64,000 bases of DNA. It comes from Maribacter ulvicola (GTDB taxonomy: Bacteria; Bacteroidota; Bacteroidia; Flavobacteriales; Flavobacteriaceae). The notes under the pieces were generated by a model. That model had not been told where the DNA came from. It did no database searches and worked only from the letters and a program-made list of their open reading frames with translations. A program made the position numbers and the translations under genes. How positions within the stretch are numbered: position 1 is the first letter of the stretch; every line of letters begins with the position of its first letter. This document shows positions 8,308-15,661 of this stretch, one piece after another. Location: NCBI RefSeq assembly GCF_900155985.1, contig NZ_FTMA01000001.1:434001-498000 (forward strand), given 5' to 3'.

Positions 8308-9264
8308 ATGAAAAAAGAAAGAACAAACGGATTATCGTGTGAAAGAGCCCGAGCTTTTCCCATCGAAAAAGCGCTGGCAAAACTAGGGCACTTTCCGACC
8401 AGAACGAACGAGAAAGAAGCTTGGTTCCTGAGCCCTATCCGCCCGGAAACCCAAGCCTCTTTCAAGGTGTCCAAGAAGCTCAATAGATGGTACGACCATG
8501 GAGAAGGAAAAGGAGGGAATGTTATCGGCCTTATCTGTTTGATTACAAAAGGTACGGTCAAGGAAGCATTAGAAATAATAGGACAGGATGAACTTTCTTT
8601 TTCTTTTCAAAAGCAACCATTTTTGGAAAAGCAGCGAGAGCATACAATCACAATCATGTACGCCAAACCTATTCAGCATCTGGGATTGATGAAGTATTTG
8701 CATGAACGTAACATTTCAATGGCAACAGCATCAAAGTATTGCTCGGAAGTCCATTATATGTTCAGGGGAAGGAAATACTTCGCCACTGGTCTTAAAAACG
8801 ATTCCGGTGGCTGGGAACTACGGAACAAATATTATAAAAATTCAAGTTCGCCCAAGGATATCACCCACATCAAAAACGGATACGATAAACTCATTATTAC
8901 CGAAGGCATGTTCGACCTGTTATCGATTTTAGAGTACCATAAAAACTTGGAATCGGATTATGATTTTCTGGTATTGAACTCAACGGCATTCGTTCAAAAG
9001 GTGATGCGAACATTAGAGGGTTATTCTAGCATCGAACTCTATTTGGACAACGATAGCAATGGAAAACGAACAACCGAAAAATTGATGGCGCACTCTAAAA
9101 GCTGTAAGGACAAATCGAAACATTATTCAGGATTCAAGGATATGAACGAATGGCTGAGAGGTAGTTCTATTAATGGAGTTGGGCAGAAGGCGCAAGATGT
9201 GTTTTTGTTGCCACAAAAACAAACTTGCTTTACTCCCGGCGGTCGCAAAGAAAAAAACAAATGA
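8308..9264 (+). CDS. DnaG-type primase (CHC2-like N-terminus plus TOPRIM)
   Basis: The 318-residue protein opens with a CHC2-like region (NEKEAWFLSPIRPETQASFKV, then WYDHGEGKGGNVIGLICLI), in which the zinc-binding cysteines are largely missing, and continues with a TOPRIM domain carrying the acidic motifs IITEGMFDLLS and LYLDNDSNGKR. This is the usual primase of Bacteroidota mobilizable elements; it makes RNA primers for the transferred or replicating strand. The iteron cluster lies just upstream. Its stop overlaps the MobC start (ATGA), so the two are translationally coupled. Confidence 0.87.
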   Translation: MKKERTNGLSCERARAFPIEKALAKLGHFPTRTNEKEAWFLSPIRPETQASFKVSKKLNRWYDHGEGKGGNVIGLICLITKGTVKEALEIIGQDELSFSFQKQPFLEKQREHTITIMYAKPIQHLGLMKYLHERNISMATASKYCSEVHYMFRGRKYFATGLKNDSGGWELRNKYYKNSSSPKDITHIKNGYDKLIITEGMFDLLSILEYHKNLESDYDFLVLNSTAFVQKVMRTLEGYSSIELYLDNDSNGKRTTEKLMAHSKSCKDKSKHYSGFKDMNEWLRGSSINGVGQKAQDVFLLPQKQTCFTPGGRKEKNK

Positions 9265-9566
9265 AAAAGACCTACATCAAATTCAGGTGTTCCATTTACG
9301 AGAAAAAGCTACTCAAGAAAAGAGCGGAGCGGGCCGGTATTTCCCTTTCGGAGTACTGCCGTAGTTCCGCCTTCGGAAATTCTGTAATCGAACGTTTAAC
9401 GGAAGAGCAGTTAACGCATTATAAAATACTGGTAAAGTACAAAGGGAATTTTACCCGTATCGGGAATATGTTCAAGAGACATAACCCGAAACTGGCCAGC
9501 GAGGTCGAGAATTTGGCGGAGGAAATCCGAACTCATCTCTATAATTTCAAGAGCATAAAAAAATGA
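9261..9566 (+). CDS. mobC: MobC-family relaxosome protein
   Basis: About 101 residues from the ATG at 9261, which overlaps the primase stop. It shows the ribbon-helix-helix style MobC pattern: YIKFRCSIYEKKLLKKRAE, then RAGISLSEYCRSSAF and a C-terminal helix. MobC proteins bind oriT and help the relaxase open the DNA. An upstream in-frame ATG at 9225 lies in the primase gene and is not needed. The stop overlaps the relaxase start, again by ATGA. Confidence 0.85.
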   Translation: MKKTYIKFRCSIYEKKLLKKRAERAGISLSEYCRSSAFGNSVIERLTEEQLTHYKILVKYKGNFTRIGNMFKRHNPKLASEVENLAEEIRTHLYNFKSIKK

Positions 9567-10432
9567 TAGGCAAGGGAAAGGCAGTCGGGAACACCAGAGC
9601 CAACATCGATTACGGTCTGGACAAGGAGAAGGATGCCGAAATTGTCTTTAGCCAACATCTTGCGGGAGATAATGCCCAACAGATAACAGAGGAGTTCAGG
9701 CTGATACAGGAACAGAATACAAGATGCCAAAAGAACAGCCTGAGCTTTATTCTAAGCCCTACCCGAGAAGACGGTAAAAACCTTACCAAAGAACGGTTAG
9801 GGGAACTGACCCAAAAGTTTGTAAAAGAAATGGGATTGAAGGAAAATCAGGCAGTGGCCTTCGTTCATCGCGATAAGGCACATACCCATGTCCATCTTTA
9901 CGTGAACCGAATCGGTTTCGACGGCAAGGCCTACAATGACAGTTTTATAGGTAAACGGAGCCAATTGGCCGCCGAGAACGTAGCCTATGATATGGGGCTT
10001 ACTACCGTCAAGGAAGTGCAACTAGAAAAGGAGATGGATACGATAAGAATACGTCTTGAAATCAAGCATATTCATCAGAAAATTATGGTGAACGAAAGGC
10101 CAAAAACCTTGGATGTTTATATCAAGACGATGAAGGCACAGAAGGTGGAAGTCATACCATGTATCAACAAGGCGAACAAGTTACAAGGGTTTCGATTCGA
10201 ATACAAAGGACAGAATTTCAAGGCGAGCGAAGTACACCGTTCCATGTCCGGAGGAAGGATTATGGCGCAGCTTTCACAAAATAGGGGCATTGCAAAACCA
10301 TTGGAGGTAGGAAAGTCAGCTCAGCTGTTGGGGAAGACTTTGGAACTGAGTACCAATCTGGCTACCAGTATCGCCAAGAACATCATCAAAAAAACAATCA
10401 GAAAAGCCATCGAAACGGGAATCGGGTTCTAA
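9563..10432 (+). CDS. mobA: Relaxase/mobilization nuclease (MobP type)
   Basis: This 289-residue protein starts MIGKGKAVGNTRANIDYGL, a relaxase N-terminus whose candidate catalytic Tyr is at residue 17, and carries the metal-binding triad motif HRDKAHTHVHLYVNR at about 105-119. It nicks oriT and stays bound to the transferred strand. It lies at the end of a coupled primase-mobC-mobA chain. The protein is short, with no helicase or primase domain fused, consistent with an element that supplies these separately and borrows a conjugation channel from another plasmid or ICE. Confidence 0.9.
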   Translation: MIGKGKAVGNTRANIDYGLDKEKDAEIVFSQHLAGDNAQQITEEFRLIQEQNTRCQKNSLSFILSPTREDGKNLTKERLGELTQKFVKEMGLKENQAVAFVHRDKAHTHVHLYVNRIGFDGKAYNDSFIGKRSQLAAENVAYDMGLTTVKEVQLEKEMDTIRIRLEIKHIHQKIMVNERPKTLDVYIKTMKAQKVEVIPCINKANKLQGFRFEYKGQNFKASEVHRSMSGGRIMAQLSQNRGIAKPLEVGKSAQLLGKTLELSTNLATSIAKNIIKKTIRKAIETGIGF

Positions 10433-10443
10433 AATAAAAAGCT

Positions 10444-10917
10444 ATGGGATATAAAAAACTGGACGAGGTAATGGAACTGCTCACCGACGAACTGGACGGT
10501 TTCAATACATCAATAAACAGATTGGAACGGTTAGCTCAAAATGTCGAAAACATCAAAATACAACCCGATACTTCTGAAATCGAGAGAATGCTCCTTGAGC
10601 ACTTAGAATTAGAGAAACAGAATAATTTGAAACTCGAAGAATCTGTTTATCATATAAAGAAACGGATTGCAAAAGCAAGACTGGTTCCAAAAGTTCAGCT
10701 ATGGCTGCATTATTCGATTTGGTTGGTTACATTTATCATCATCGGCTATCTAGCTTTTAAGGTATCTCAAACACCTGATATTCGGGAACGGGCATTCGCT
10801 GAAGGTGAGCGGCAAGCAGTCTTAAATCTCAAAGCATATTTTGAAAACAATCCCGAGCAGTTTCAAGCCTATAAAAAATGGATTAAAGAAAAAGATAGTG
10901 TTCCAAATCAAAAGTAG
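10444..10917 (+). CDS. Coiled-coil single-span membrane protein of the mobilization operon
   Basis: The 157-residue protein has a helical coiled-coil N-terminal part (1-85, rich in Leu/Glu), a single membrane helix at about 95-115 (WLHYSIWLVTFIIIGYLAF) and a charged C-terminal tail ending in KEKDS. It starts 11 bp after the relaxase. Similar small membrane proteins follow relaxases in Bacteroidota elements (I recall the label DUF6730, not verified). A role in docking the relaxosome to the membrane is plausible but unproven. Confidence 0.75.
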   Translation: MGYKKLDEVMELLTDELDGFNTSINRLERLAQNVENIKIQPDTSEIERMLLEHLELEKQNNLKLEESVYHIKKRIAKARLVPKVQLWLHYSIWLVTFIIIGYLAFKVSQTPDIRERAFAEGERQAVLNLKAYFENNPEQFQAYKKWIKEKDSVPNQK

Positions 10918-10924
10918 TGTGCGC

Positions 10925-10980
10925 CCTATTTCGATTTTACTTTACGCTTATCTACCAGAACACTATAAAATCGAAACAGG
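10925..10980. terminator. Long inverted repeat after the mobilization operon
   Basis: CCTATTTCGATTTTA pairs with TAAAATCGAAACAGG with one mismatch across a 26-base loop, immediately downstream of the last mob gene. It could terminate the operon, though there is no clear T-run, or be part of a nick/attachment structure. Confidence 0.45.
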
Positions 10981-11089
10981 ATCCGTGCGCAGGTAAGTTA
11001 TGGTAAGATTTGGGGACAATTAGCTACAAAATGATATCATTTAATATCAAATGAAGTTAAATTAATGTTTGAAAATAAAAATTAAATTA

Positions 11090-11111
11090 TATGTGCAAAT
11101 TATGTGCAAAC
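11090..11111. repeat. Right arm-type repeat (two tandem ATGTGCAAA units)
   Basis: Exact 22-bp copy of 2442-2463 in the same orientation, 46 bp inside the right attachment repeat. See the left copy for the interpretation as an integrase arm site. Confidence 0.7.
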
Positions 11112-11157
11112 AAAAAAAGCTTCCAAGAAATAAATCTTGAAAGCCTTGATTTTACTA

Positions 11158-11201
11158 GTGGTCCCACCTGGACTCGAACCAGGGACCACCTGATTATGAG
11201 T
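11158..11201. repeat. attR: 44-bp direct repeat, right end, within the tRNA gene
   Basis: Identical to 2294-2337. It covers the anticodon loop to the 3' end of the tRNA gene, so insertion left the tRNA gene complete. Confidence 0.93.
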
Positions 11202-11232
11202 CAGGTGCTCTAACCAGCTGAGCTATAGGACC
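11159..11232 (-). tRNA. tRNA with CAT anticodon (elongator Met, or Ile2 if lysidine-modified)
   Basis: The minus strand from 11232 to 11159 folds as a 74-nt tRNA. The acceptor stem GGTCCTA pairs with TGGGACC, the discriminator is A, the D-loop contains AGCTGGTTAGA, the anticodon loop is CTCATAA and the T-arm is GGTTCGAGTCC. CCA is not encoded. The anticodon CAT fits elongator tRNA-Met or tRNA-Ile2; I cannot separate the two from identity elements with confidence. It is the integration target of the element. Confidence 0.93.
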
Positions 11233-11605
11233 GGTTATAATTTTGTAAAACGTATTCCAATTAAAATCGGTTTAACTAGTGCTCAAACTAGTTGCATTAC
11301 AAAACCCGCAAATTGCGGATGCAATATTACTACTTATTTTTAACCAACACAAGATTTTTATGCATAGTTCGTAGAATAGTTTATTTGCGCATTAAAGATA
11401 AGGACTAAACATCTACAATAAAGGTGCTAACCAATGAAGCTTTTCTACTTTATTCTTTGTGATATCTAAACGTCATTTTATCTACATCAGCCTTCATTTA
11501 ACTTTTAAAAAGAAGGGAAATGTAAGTTCATGTAAATTTCTATTTTCATATTTTTTTTGAATCAAGAATCTTTATGGTTTCAATACTTAAATAAAACAAG
11601 TTTAA
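11233..11605. other. Gap between the tRNA gene and mce
   Basis: About 370 bp without a gene. It should contain the tRNA promoter near 11240-11280. A short hairpin CCGCAA/TTGCGG is visible around 11307-11320. No frame or repeat of note otherwise. Confidence 0.45.
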
Positions 11606-12010
11606 TTATGCTCTAATTTCTTGACATAACTCTACCAATACGCCATTTGCTGTCTTTGGGTGAACAAAGGCTACTAACTTATTATCCGCTCCTTTTTTTG
11701 GTTTTTCGTTTAGTATTGTAAAACCTTCTTTCTTTAAGCGGTCTATTTCTGCGAAAATATCTTCTACTTCAAAAGCAACATGGTGTATACCCTCTCCTTT
11801 TTTCTTTAAAAACTTGGCAATTGGTCCGTTGGGATCAGTAGATGCCAATAATTCAATTTTATTAGGTCCGTTTTTAAAGAAAGAGGTTACTACGCGCTCA
11901 GAAACTACTTTTTCTTTTTTATAGGGTGCTACACCCAATAATCTCTCAAAAAGTGCATTAGATTCTTCCAAGTTCTTCACTGCAATACCTAAATGTTCAA
12001 TTTTTTTCAT
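11606..12010 (-). CDS. mce: Methylmalonyl-CoA epimerase
   Basis: The 134-residue protein is a vicinal-oxygen-chelate fold enzyme of normal length for the family. It has the metal ligands of methylmalonyl-CoA epimerase: His in KIEHLGIAV, His in GEGIHHVAFEV and Glu in GVLVELCQ. It interconverts (R)- and (S)-methylmalonyl-CoA in propionate metabolism, working with methylmalonyl-CoA mutase, which is not in the window. It is divergent from rbfA with about 60 bp between them, so the two promoters are back to back. Confidence 0.93.
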   Translation of the reverse strand: MKKIEHLGIAVKNLEESNALFERLLGVAPYKKEKVVSERVVTSFFKNGPNKIELLASTDPNGPIAKFLKKKGEGIHHVAFEVEDIFAEIDRLKKEGFTILNEKPKKGADNKLVAFVHPKTANGVLVELCQEIRA

Positions 12011-12062
12011 GCCTTATTTGCTTCGGTGTACATCATATAGAGGTTAAGATACAATTTCTATG

Positions 12063-12070
12063 TATTTTTG
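12063..12070 (+). promoter_or_regulatory. -7 box of the rbfA promoter
   Basis: TATTTTTG fits the Bacteroidota -7 consensus TAnnTTTG and ends only 4 bases before the ATG at 12075. This argues against the upstream in-frame ATG at 12060 and predicts an mRNA with almost no leader. Confidence 0.6.
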
Positions 12071-12074
12071 CAGT

Positions 12075-12467
12075 ATGGAAACGCAAAGACAACGTAAGAT
12101 AGCTGGGGTCATTCAGAAAGATATTGTAGATATTCTACAAAAGGCCGCCATTGATGGCGGACTAAGAAATACACTTATCTCGGTTTCTAAGGTTGCGGTG
12201 ACTACGGATCTATCTATCGCAAAAATTTACTTGAGCATTTTCCCTAACGAGAAATCTGCCGAATTGATGGAAGGTATAAAATCTAATCAACCACTTATTA
12301 AACACGAGCTTTCTCAGCGTACACGTAACCAATTGCGTAGAGTACCAGAGTTGTTGTTTTACCTTGATGATTCTTTAGATTACATAGAGAATATTGAAAA
12401 ATCATTGAAACGCGAAGAAAACCCAATAGAAAACAGAGATTTGTTACCCAAACGTAAAAAGTCTTGA
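12075..12467 (+). CDS. rbfA: Ribosome-binding factor A
   Basis: The protein of 130 residues from the ATG at 12075 is a KH-like ribosome maturation factor. METQRQRKIAGVIQKDIVDIL, the VTTDLSIAKIYLSIF strand and RVPELLFYLDDSLDYI are the RbfA hallmarks. It helps process the 16S rRNA 5' end and is cold-induced in other bacteria. The longer form from 12060 would start upstream of the -7 box, so I reject it. The FtsX-like permease starts 5 bp after its stop and is probably co-transcribed. Confidence 0.93.
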   Translation: METQRQRKIAGVIQKDIVDILQKAAIDGGLRNTLISVSKVAVTTDLSIAKIYLSIFPNEKSAELMEGIKSNQPLIKHELSQRTRNQLRRVPELLFYLDDSLDYIENIEKSLKREENPIENRDLLPKRKKS

Positions 12468-12471
12468 TCGG

Positions 12472-13677
12472 TTGAATTTTCCACTCTATATCGCTAAAAG
12501 GTATGTACGTTCTAAAAGCACCCAGAACGCTGTAAACATCATTAATTTTATCACCTTTTTAGTTATAGTTATTGGTTCTGCAGCACTGTTTATTGTACTT
12601 TCGGCATTCGCCGGATTAAAAACTTTTAGCCTCTCTTTTACTGAATCTTTTGATCCAGATTTAAAAGCTTCACCCAATTACGGAAAGATTTTCACCCTTA
12701 CCCCCGATCAAGAAAAGCAATTACAATCTCTTGACGGACTCGCATTTTACGCCAAAGAGCTAGAAGAAAAAGTATCTCTTGAGCACCGGGGCAAAAATCA
12801 TATTGCCTACATAAAAGGGGTAGATAGCAATTACACCAAAGTAACCGGTGTTGACAGTACACTCTACATTGGCGACTGGACCATTAACGACACCCAAGTT
12901 GTATCAGGTTTGGGCATTGCCAATATTTTAGGGGTTACTATTAATCAGTTTCGTAGTCCTATGCAGATTTATGCCTTTAAACCTGGTAAGGGCTCTATAT
13001 CCCAACAAAGTATTTCATCGCTTTACAATCAATTGCCCATGGTTATTGGTGGCGTGTATGCTGTTGAAGCAGATTTGGATAATAAATATGTATTTGCAGA
13101 TTTACGACTAACCCAGGCTTTATTGGAAAAGGATTCACTTTCCATTTCCGGCATTAATTTTAAGATGGATGTAGGTGTTGAACCTAGTGCCGTACGTGAT
13201 GAAATACAAACTATTTTGGGTGATGACGTACAACTGAAAAACAGACAGCAATTGAACAGTACGCTCTACAAAATGCTGAATACTGAAAATGTAGCTACGT
13301 ATCTTATTTTCACCTTGGTACTTATCATTGCCCTATTTAATGTGGTAGGTGCTATTATTATGATGATATTAGACAAGCAACAGAATTCTAAAACCCTATA
13401 CAGCCTTGGTACTACCATAAAAGAACTACGTAGAATTTACTTTGTACAAGGTATTCTAGTTACCGGTTTTGGCGGATTTATCGGTGTGCTAATAGGCGTA
13501 CTGATTGTTTGGTCGCAGCTAGCTTTTAGTTGGTTAAAAATAACCCCGTCTTTGGCTTACCCGGTAAAGTTTGAACCCATTAATATAGCCATAGTATTGG
13601 CAACCATCATTGTACTAGGTATCATTGCCTCTAAAATTGCAAGTAGCCGTATCAATAAAAAATTAGTGGATCTTTAA
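12472..13677 (+). CDS. FtsX/LolE-like ABC transporter permease
   Basis: The 401-residue membrane protein has the MacB/FtsX permease layout: an N-terminal helix (about 22-48, IINFITFLVIVIGSAALFIVL), a large periplasmic domain (about 50-270) and three C-terminal helices (about 278-300, 325-350, 370-392). The start is TTG at 12472, since no ATG fits, and reading begins with FPLYIAKRYVRSKS as in LolC/LolE relatives. No ATPase gene is adjacent. In Flavobacteriaceae this gene follows rbfA and is thought to act in lipoprotein release or envelope transport. Its stop overlaps the dusB stop by 4 bp (convergent). Confidence 0.88.
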   Translation: MNFPLYIAKRYVRSKSTQNAVNIINFITFLVIVIGSAALFIVLSAFAGLKTFSLSFTESFDPDLKASPNYGKIFTLTPDQEKQLQSLDGLAFYAKELEEKVSLEHRGKNHIAYIKGVDSNYTKVTGVDSTLYIGDWTINDTQVVSGLGIANILGVTINQFRSPMQIYAFKPGKGSISQQSISSLYNQLPMVIGGVYAVEADLDNKYVFADLRLTQALLEKDSLSISGINFKMDVGVEPSAVRDEIQTILGDDVQLKNRQQLNSTLYKMLNTENVATYLIFTLVLIIALFNVVGAIIMMILDKQQNSKTLYSLGTTIKELRRIYFVQGILVTGFGGFIGVLIGVLIVWSQLAFSWLKITPSLAYPVKFEPINIAIVLATIIVLGIIASKIASSRINKKLVDL

Positions 13678-14672
13678 ACGTTTGTAAACTGGTGGTCGCC
13701 AAATTTTTGCAACACCTCATCAAATGCTGCGAATACGGATGCAGAATCATCACTAGTTACCATTTTCATACGGTATTCCTTAAAATTAGGAATGCCCTTA
13801 AAATAGTTGGTATAATGTCTTCTGGTTTCAAAAACACCTAATATTTCACCTTTCCAATCTATAGACATCTGTAGGTGACGACGCGCGGCATCTACACGCT
13901 CTTCCATAGTTGGCGGAGCTAAATGTGTTCCTGTTTCAAAAAAGTGTTTTATCTCTCTAAATATCCAGGGATAACCGATACTTGCACGACCGATCATGGC
14001 CCCATCCAAGCCATAATCATCACGCATTTTCATGGCTGCTTCAGGAGAATCTACATCACCGTTGCCAAATACAGGTATATGCATTCTAGGGTTGTTCTTT
14101 ACCTCTCTAATAGGGTTCCAATCTGCACTTCCCTTATACATTTGTGCACGGGTTCTACCATGAATGGCAATTGCTGCACAGCCTACATCTTGTAATCGTT
14201 CTGCAACCTCAACAATTCGTATAGAATCATCATCCCAACCCAACCTTGTTTTTACGGTTATAGGCAAGTTGCTATGTTCTACCATAGCCTTGGTCAAAGA
14301 AACCATTAAATCAATATCCTTTAAAATTCCGGCTCCTGCTCCTCTTGATACTACTTTCTTTACAGGACAACCAAAATTAATATCTATAATATCTGGCTTT
14401 GACTTCTCTACAATTTCTACAGATTGTAACATACTGTCTAAATTGGCACCAAAAATCTGAATACCTACAGGGCGTTCCTTTTCATAAATATCTAACTTCA
14501 TGACACTCTTTGCGGCATCACGAATTAATCCTTCCGAAGAAATAAATTCTGTGTATACCACATCTGCTCCTTGCTCCTTACAAAGGGCACGAAATGGTGG
14601 GTCGCTAACATCTTCCATAGGTGCTAAAAGCAACGGAAAATCAGGCAGTTGTATGTCTCCTATTTTGGGCAC
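13674..14672 (-). CDS. dusB: tRNA-dihydrouridine synthase
   Basis: A 332-residue FMN-dependent TIM barrel. LLLAPMEDVSDPPFRALC opens the domain, the catalytic Cys is C102 in NFGCPVKKVVSRGAGAG, and GRTRAQMYKG and FGNGDVDSPE bind FMN/phosphate. It reduces specific uridines in the tRNA D-loop. The start is GTG at 14672, with a -7 box 23 bp upstream. The 3' end overlaps the convergent permease gene by 4 bp. Assignment to DusB rather than another Dus is by overall pattern. Confidence 0.9.
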   Translation of the reverse strand: MPKIGDIQLPDFPLLLAPMEDVSDPPFRALCKEQGADVVYTEFISSEGLIRDAAKSVMKLDIYEKERPVGIQIFGANLDSMLQSVEIVEKSKPDIIDINFGCPVKKVVSRGAGAGILKDIDLMVSLTKAMVEHSNLPITVKTRLGWDDDSIRIVEVAERLQDVGCAAIAIHGRTRAQMYKGSADWNPIREVKNNPRMHIPVFGNGDVDSPEAAMKMRDDYGLDGAMIGRASIGYPWIFREIKHFFETGTHLAPPTMEERVDAARRHLQMSIDWKGEILGVFETRRHYTNYFKGIPNFKEYRMKMVTSDDSASVFAAFDEVLQKFGDHQFTNV

Positions 14673-14694
14673 TGGCGTAATTAATTTTGGGTTG

Positions 14695-14702
14695 CAAAGT
14701 TA
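14695..14702 (-). promoter_or_regulatory. -7 box of the dusB promoter
   Basis: On the minus strand TAACTTTG fits TAnnTTTG and lies 23 bp upstream of the GTG start, supporting that start. Confidence 0.5.
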
Positions 14703-14878
14703 TATAAAAATACGAGAAGGGCATTACTTTGGTTTTTGGATAAATTGTACGGTTTTAAAGGATTTTATTACCGCTTAAAATACTTGTTCCTGGAAAGACT
14801 GTAAATTAGTGACGAAATTAGGTTTTCAACTACATTTAGCCTATCATTTTATCACCAAATTCTCTTACCAATACCTTC

Positions 14879-15661
14879 ATGAATAATTTGCTACTTAGTA
14901 TTTCGATACCCTTTGAGCCTATTGTATTTGGTGTAAAATTAAACATGCATCTTATTCTAGAATACCTGGCGTTTTTTATTGGATTTCGATATTATGTTTT
15001 TCTTCGGAAAAGAAGTACTGATGCTATTTCTTCTAACAACCGACTTTCTATTTTAATTGGTGCTGTTTTTGGTGCCTTGTTCCTTTCTAGGTTAGTTGCA
15101 TTTTTTGAGAACCCTGTGACGCATATTCAAGAAGATTGGCTATACAACTTGAACAATAAAACCATAATGGGCGGACTCTTTGGTGGTTTGCTGGGTGTGG
15201 AATTTGCCAAGAAAATTATTGGTGAAAAGCAATCATCCGGAGATCTGTTTACATTACCTATTATCTTAGGTATAATCATTGGCAGGGTTGGTTGCTTTTT
15301 AGCAGGTATTAAAGAGTTTACCTTTGGAAAAGAAACTACCTTTTTTACAGGAATAGATTTAGGTGATGGTCTTCTTAGACACCCTATTGCATTGTATGAA
15401 GTGGTATTTTTAATTTTCCTATTTATTATTATCCAAAGACTTCAAAAATCAAAGATTAAGCATAGAAACGGAGACCTTTTTAAGCTGTTTATGGTTGTCT
15501 ATTTTACATTAAGATTTTGTATCGAATTTATAAAACCGAACCCTTTTTATTTCTTAGGTTTAAGTAGTATTCAAATATTATGTTTAATTTGTTTGGTTTA
15601 CTACCATAAATTTATCCTACGGGGAATATCCTATGTCAGAAAAAAATTATACATATTATGA
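14879..15661 (+). CDS. Divergent prolipoprotein diacylglyceryl transferase (Lgt) homologue
   Basis: This 260-residue polytopic membrane protein (about seven helices) aligns with Lgt by GRVGCFLAG (136-143), RHPIALYE (167-174) and LRFCIEF (211-217). Two residues essential in E. coli Lgt appear replaced: His103 in the SFHGG block corresponds to Met97 here (TIMGGLFGG), and Asn146 in GRxGN corresponds to Cys139. Arg136 is kept. The gene overlaps the radical SAM gene by 29 bp, so the two products are tightly linked. It may therefore be a lipid-handling paralogue rather than the housekeeping Lgt. The replacements are judged by eye, without an alignment program. Confidence 0.85.
   Translation: MNNLLLSISIPFEPIVFGVKLNMHLILEYLAFFIGFRYYVFLRKRSTDAISSNNRLSILIGAVFGALFLSRLVAFFENPVTHIQEDWLYNLNNKTIMGGLFGGLLGVEFAKKIIGEKQSSGDLFTLPIILGIIIGRVGCFLAGIKEFTFGKETTFFTGIDLGDGLLRHPIALYEVVFLIFLFIIIQRLQKSKIKHRNGDLFKLFMVVYFTLRFCIEFIKPNPFYFLGLSSIQILCLICLVYYHKFILRGISYVRKKLYIL

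Larger units (their letters stand above)
2294..11201. mobile_element. Integrative mobilizable element in a tRNA(CAT) gene
   Basis: A perfect 44-bp direct repeat (2294-2337 and 11158-11201) bounds the region. The right copy is the 3' half of an intact tRNA gene and the left copy is an orphan tRNA fragment, the classic product of tyrosine-recombinase insertion into a tRNA. Between them are an integrase next to the left end, an HTH protein, a helicase, a primase, MobC and a relaxase, but no type IV secretion genes, so it is mobilizable rather than self-conjugative. The replication/mobilization block (6590-10917) is visibly richer in G+C than the cargo (3700-6500), showing a mosaic origin. The net inserted length is 8864 bp. 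Confidence 0.92.

Noticed and set aside
9225-9260. Upstream ATG for MobC
   Set aside because: It lies within the primase coding end; the ATG at 9261 with ATGA overlap fits the family start better.
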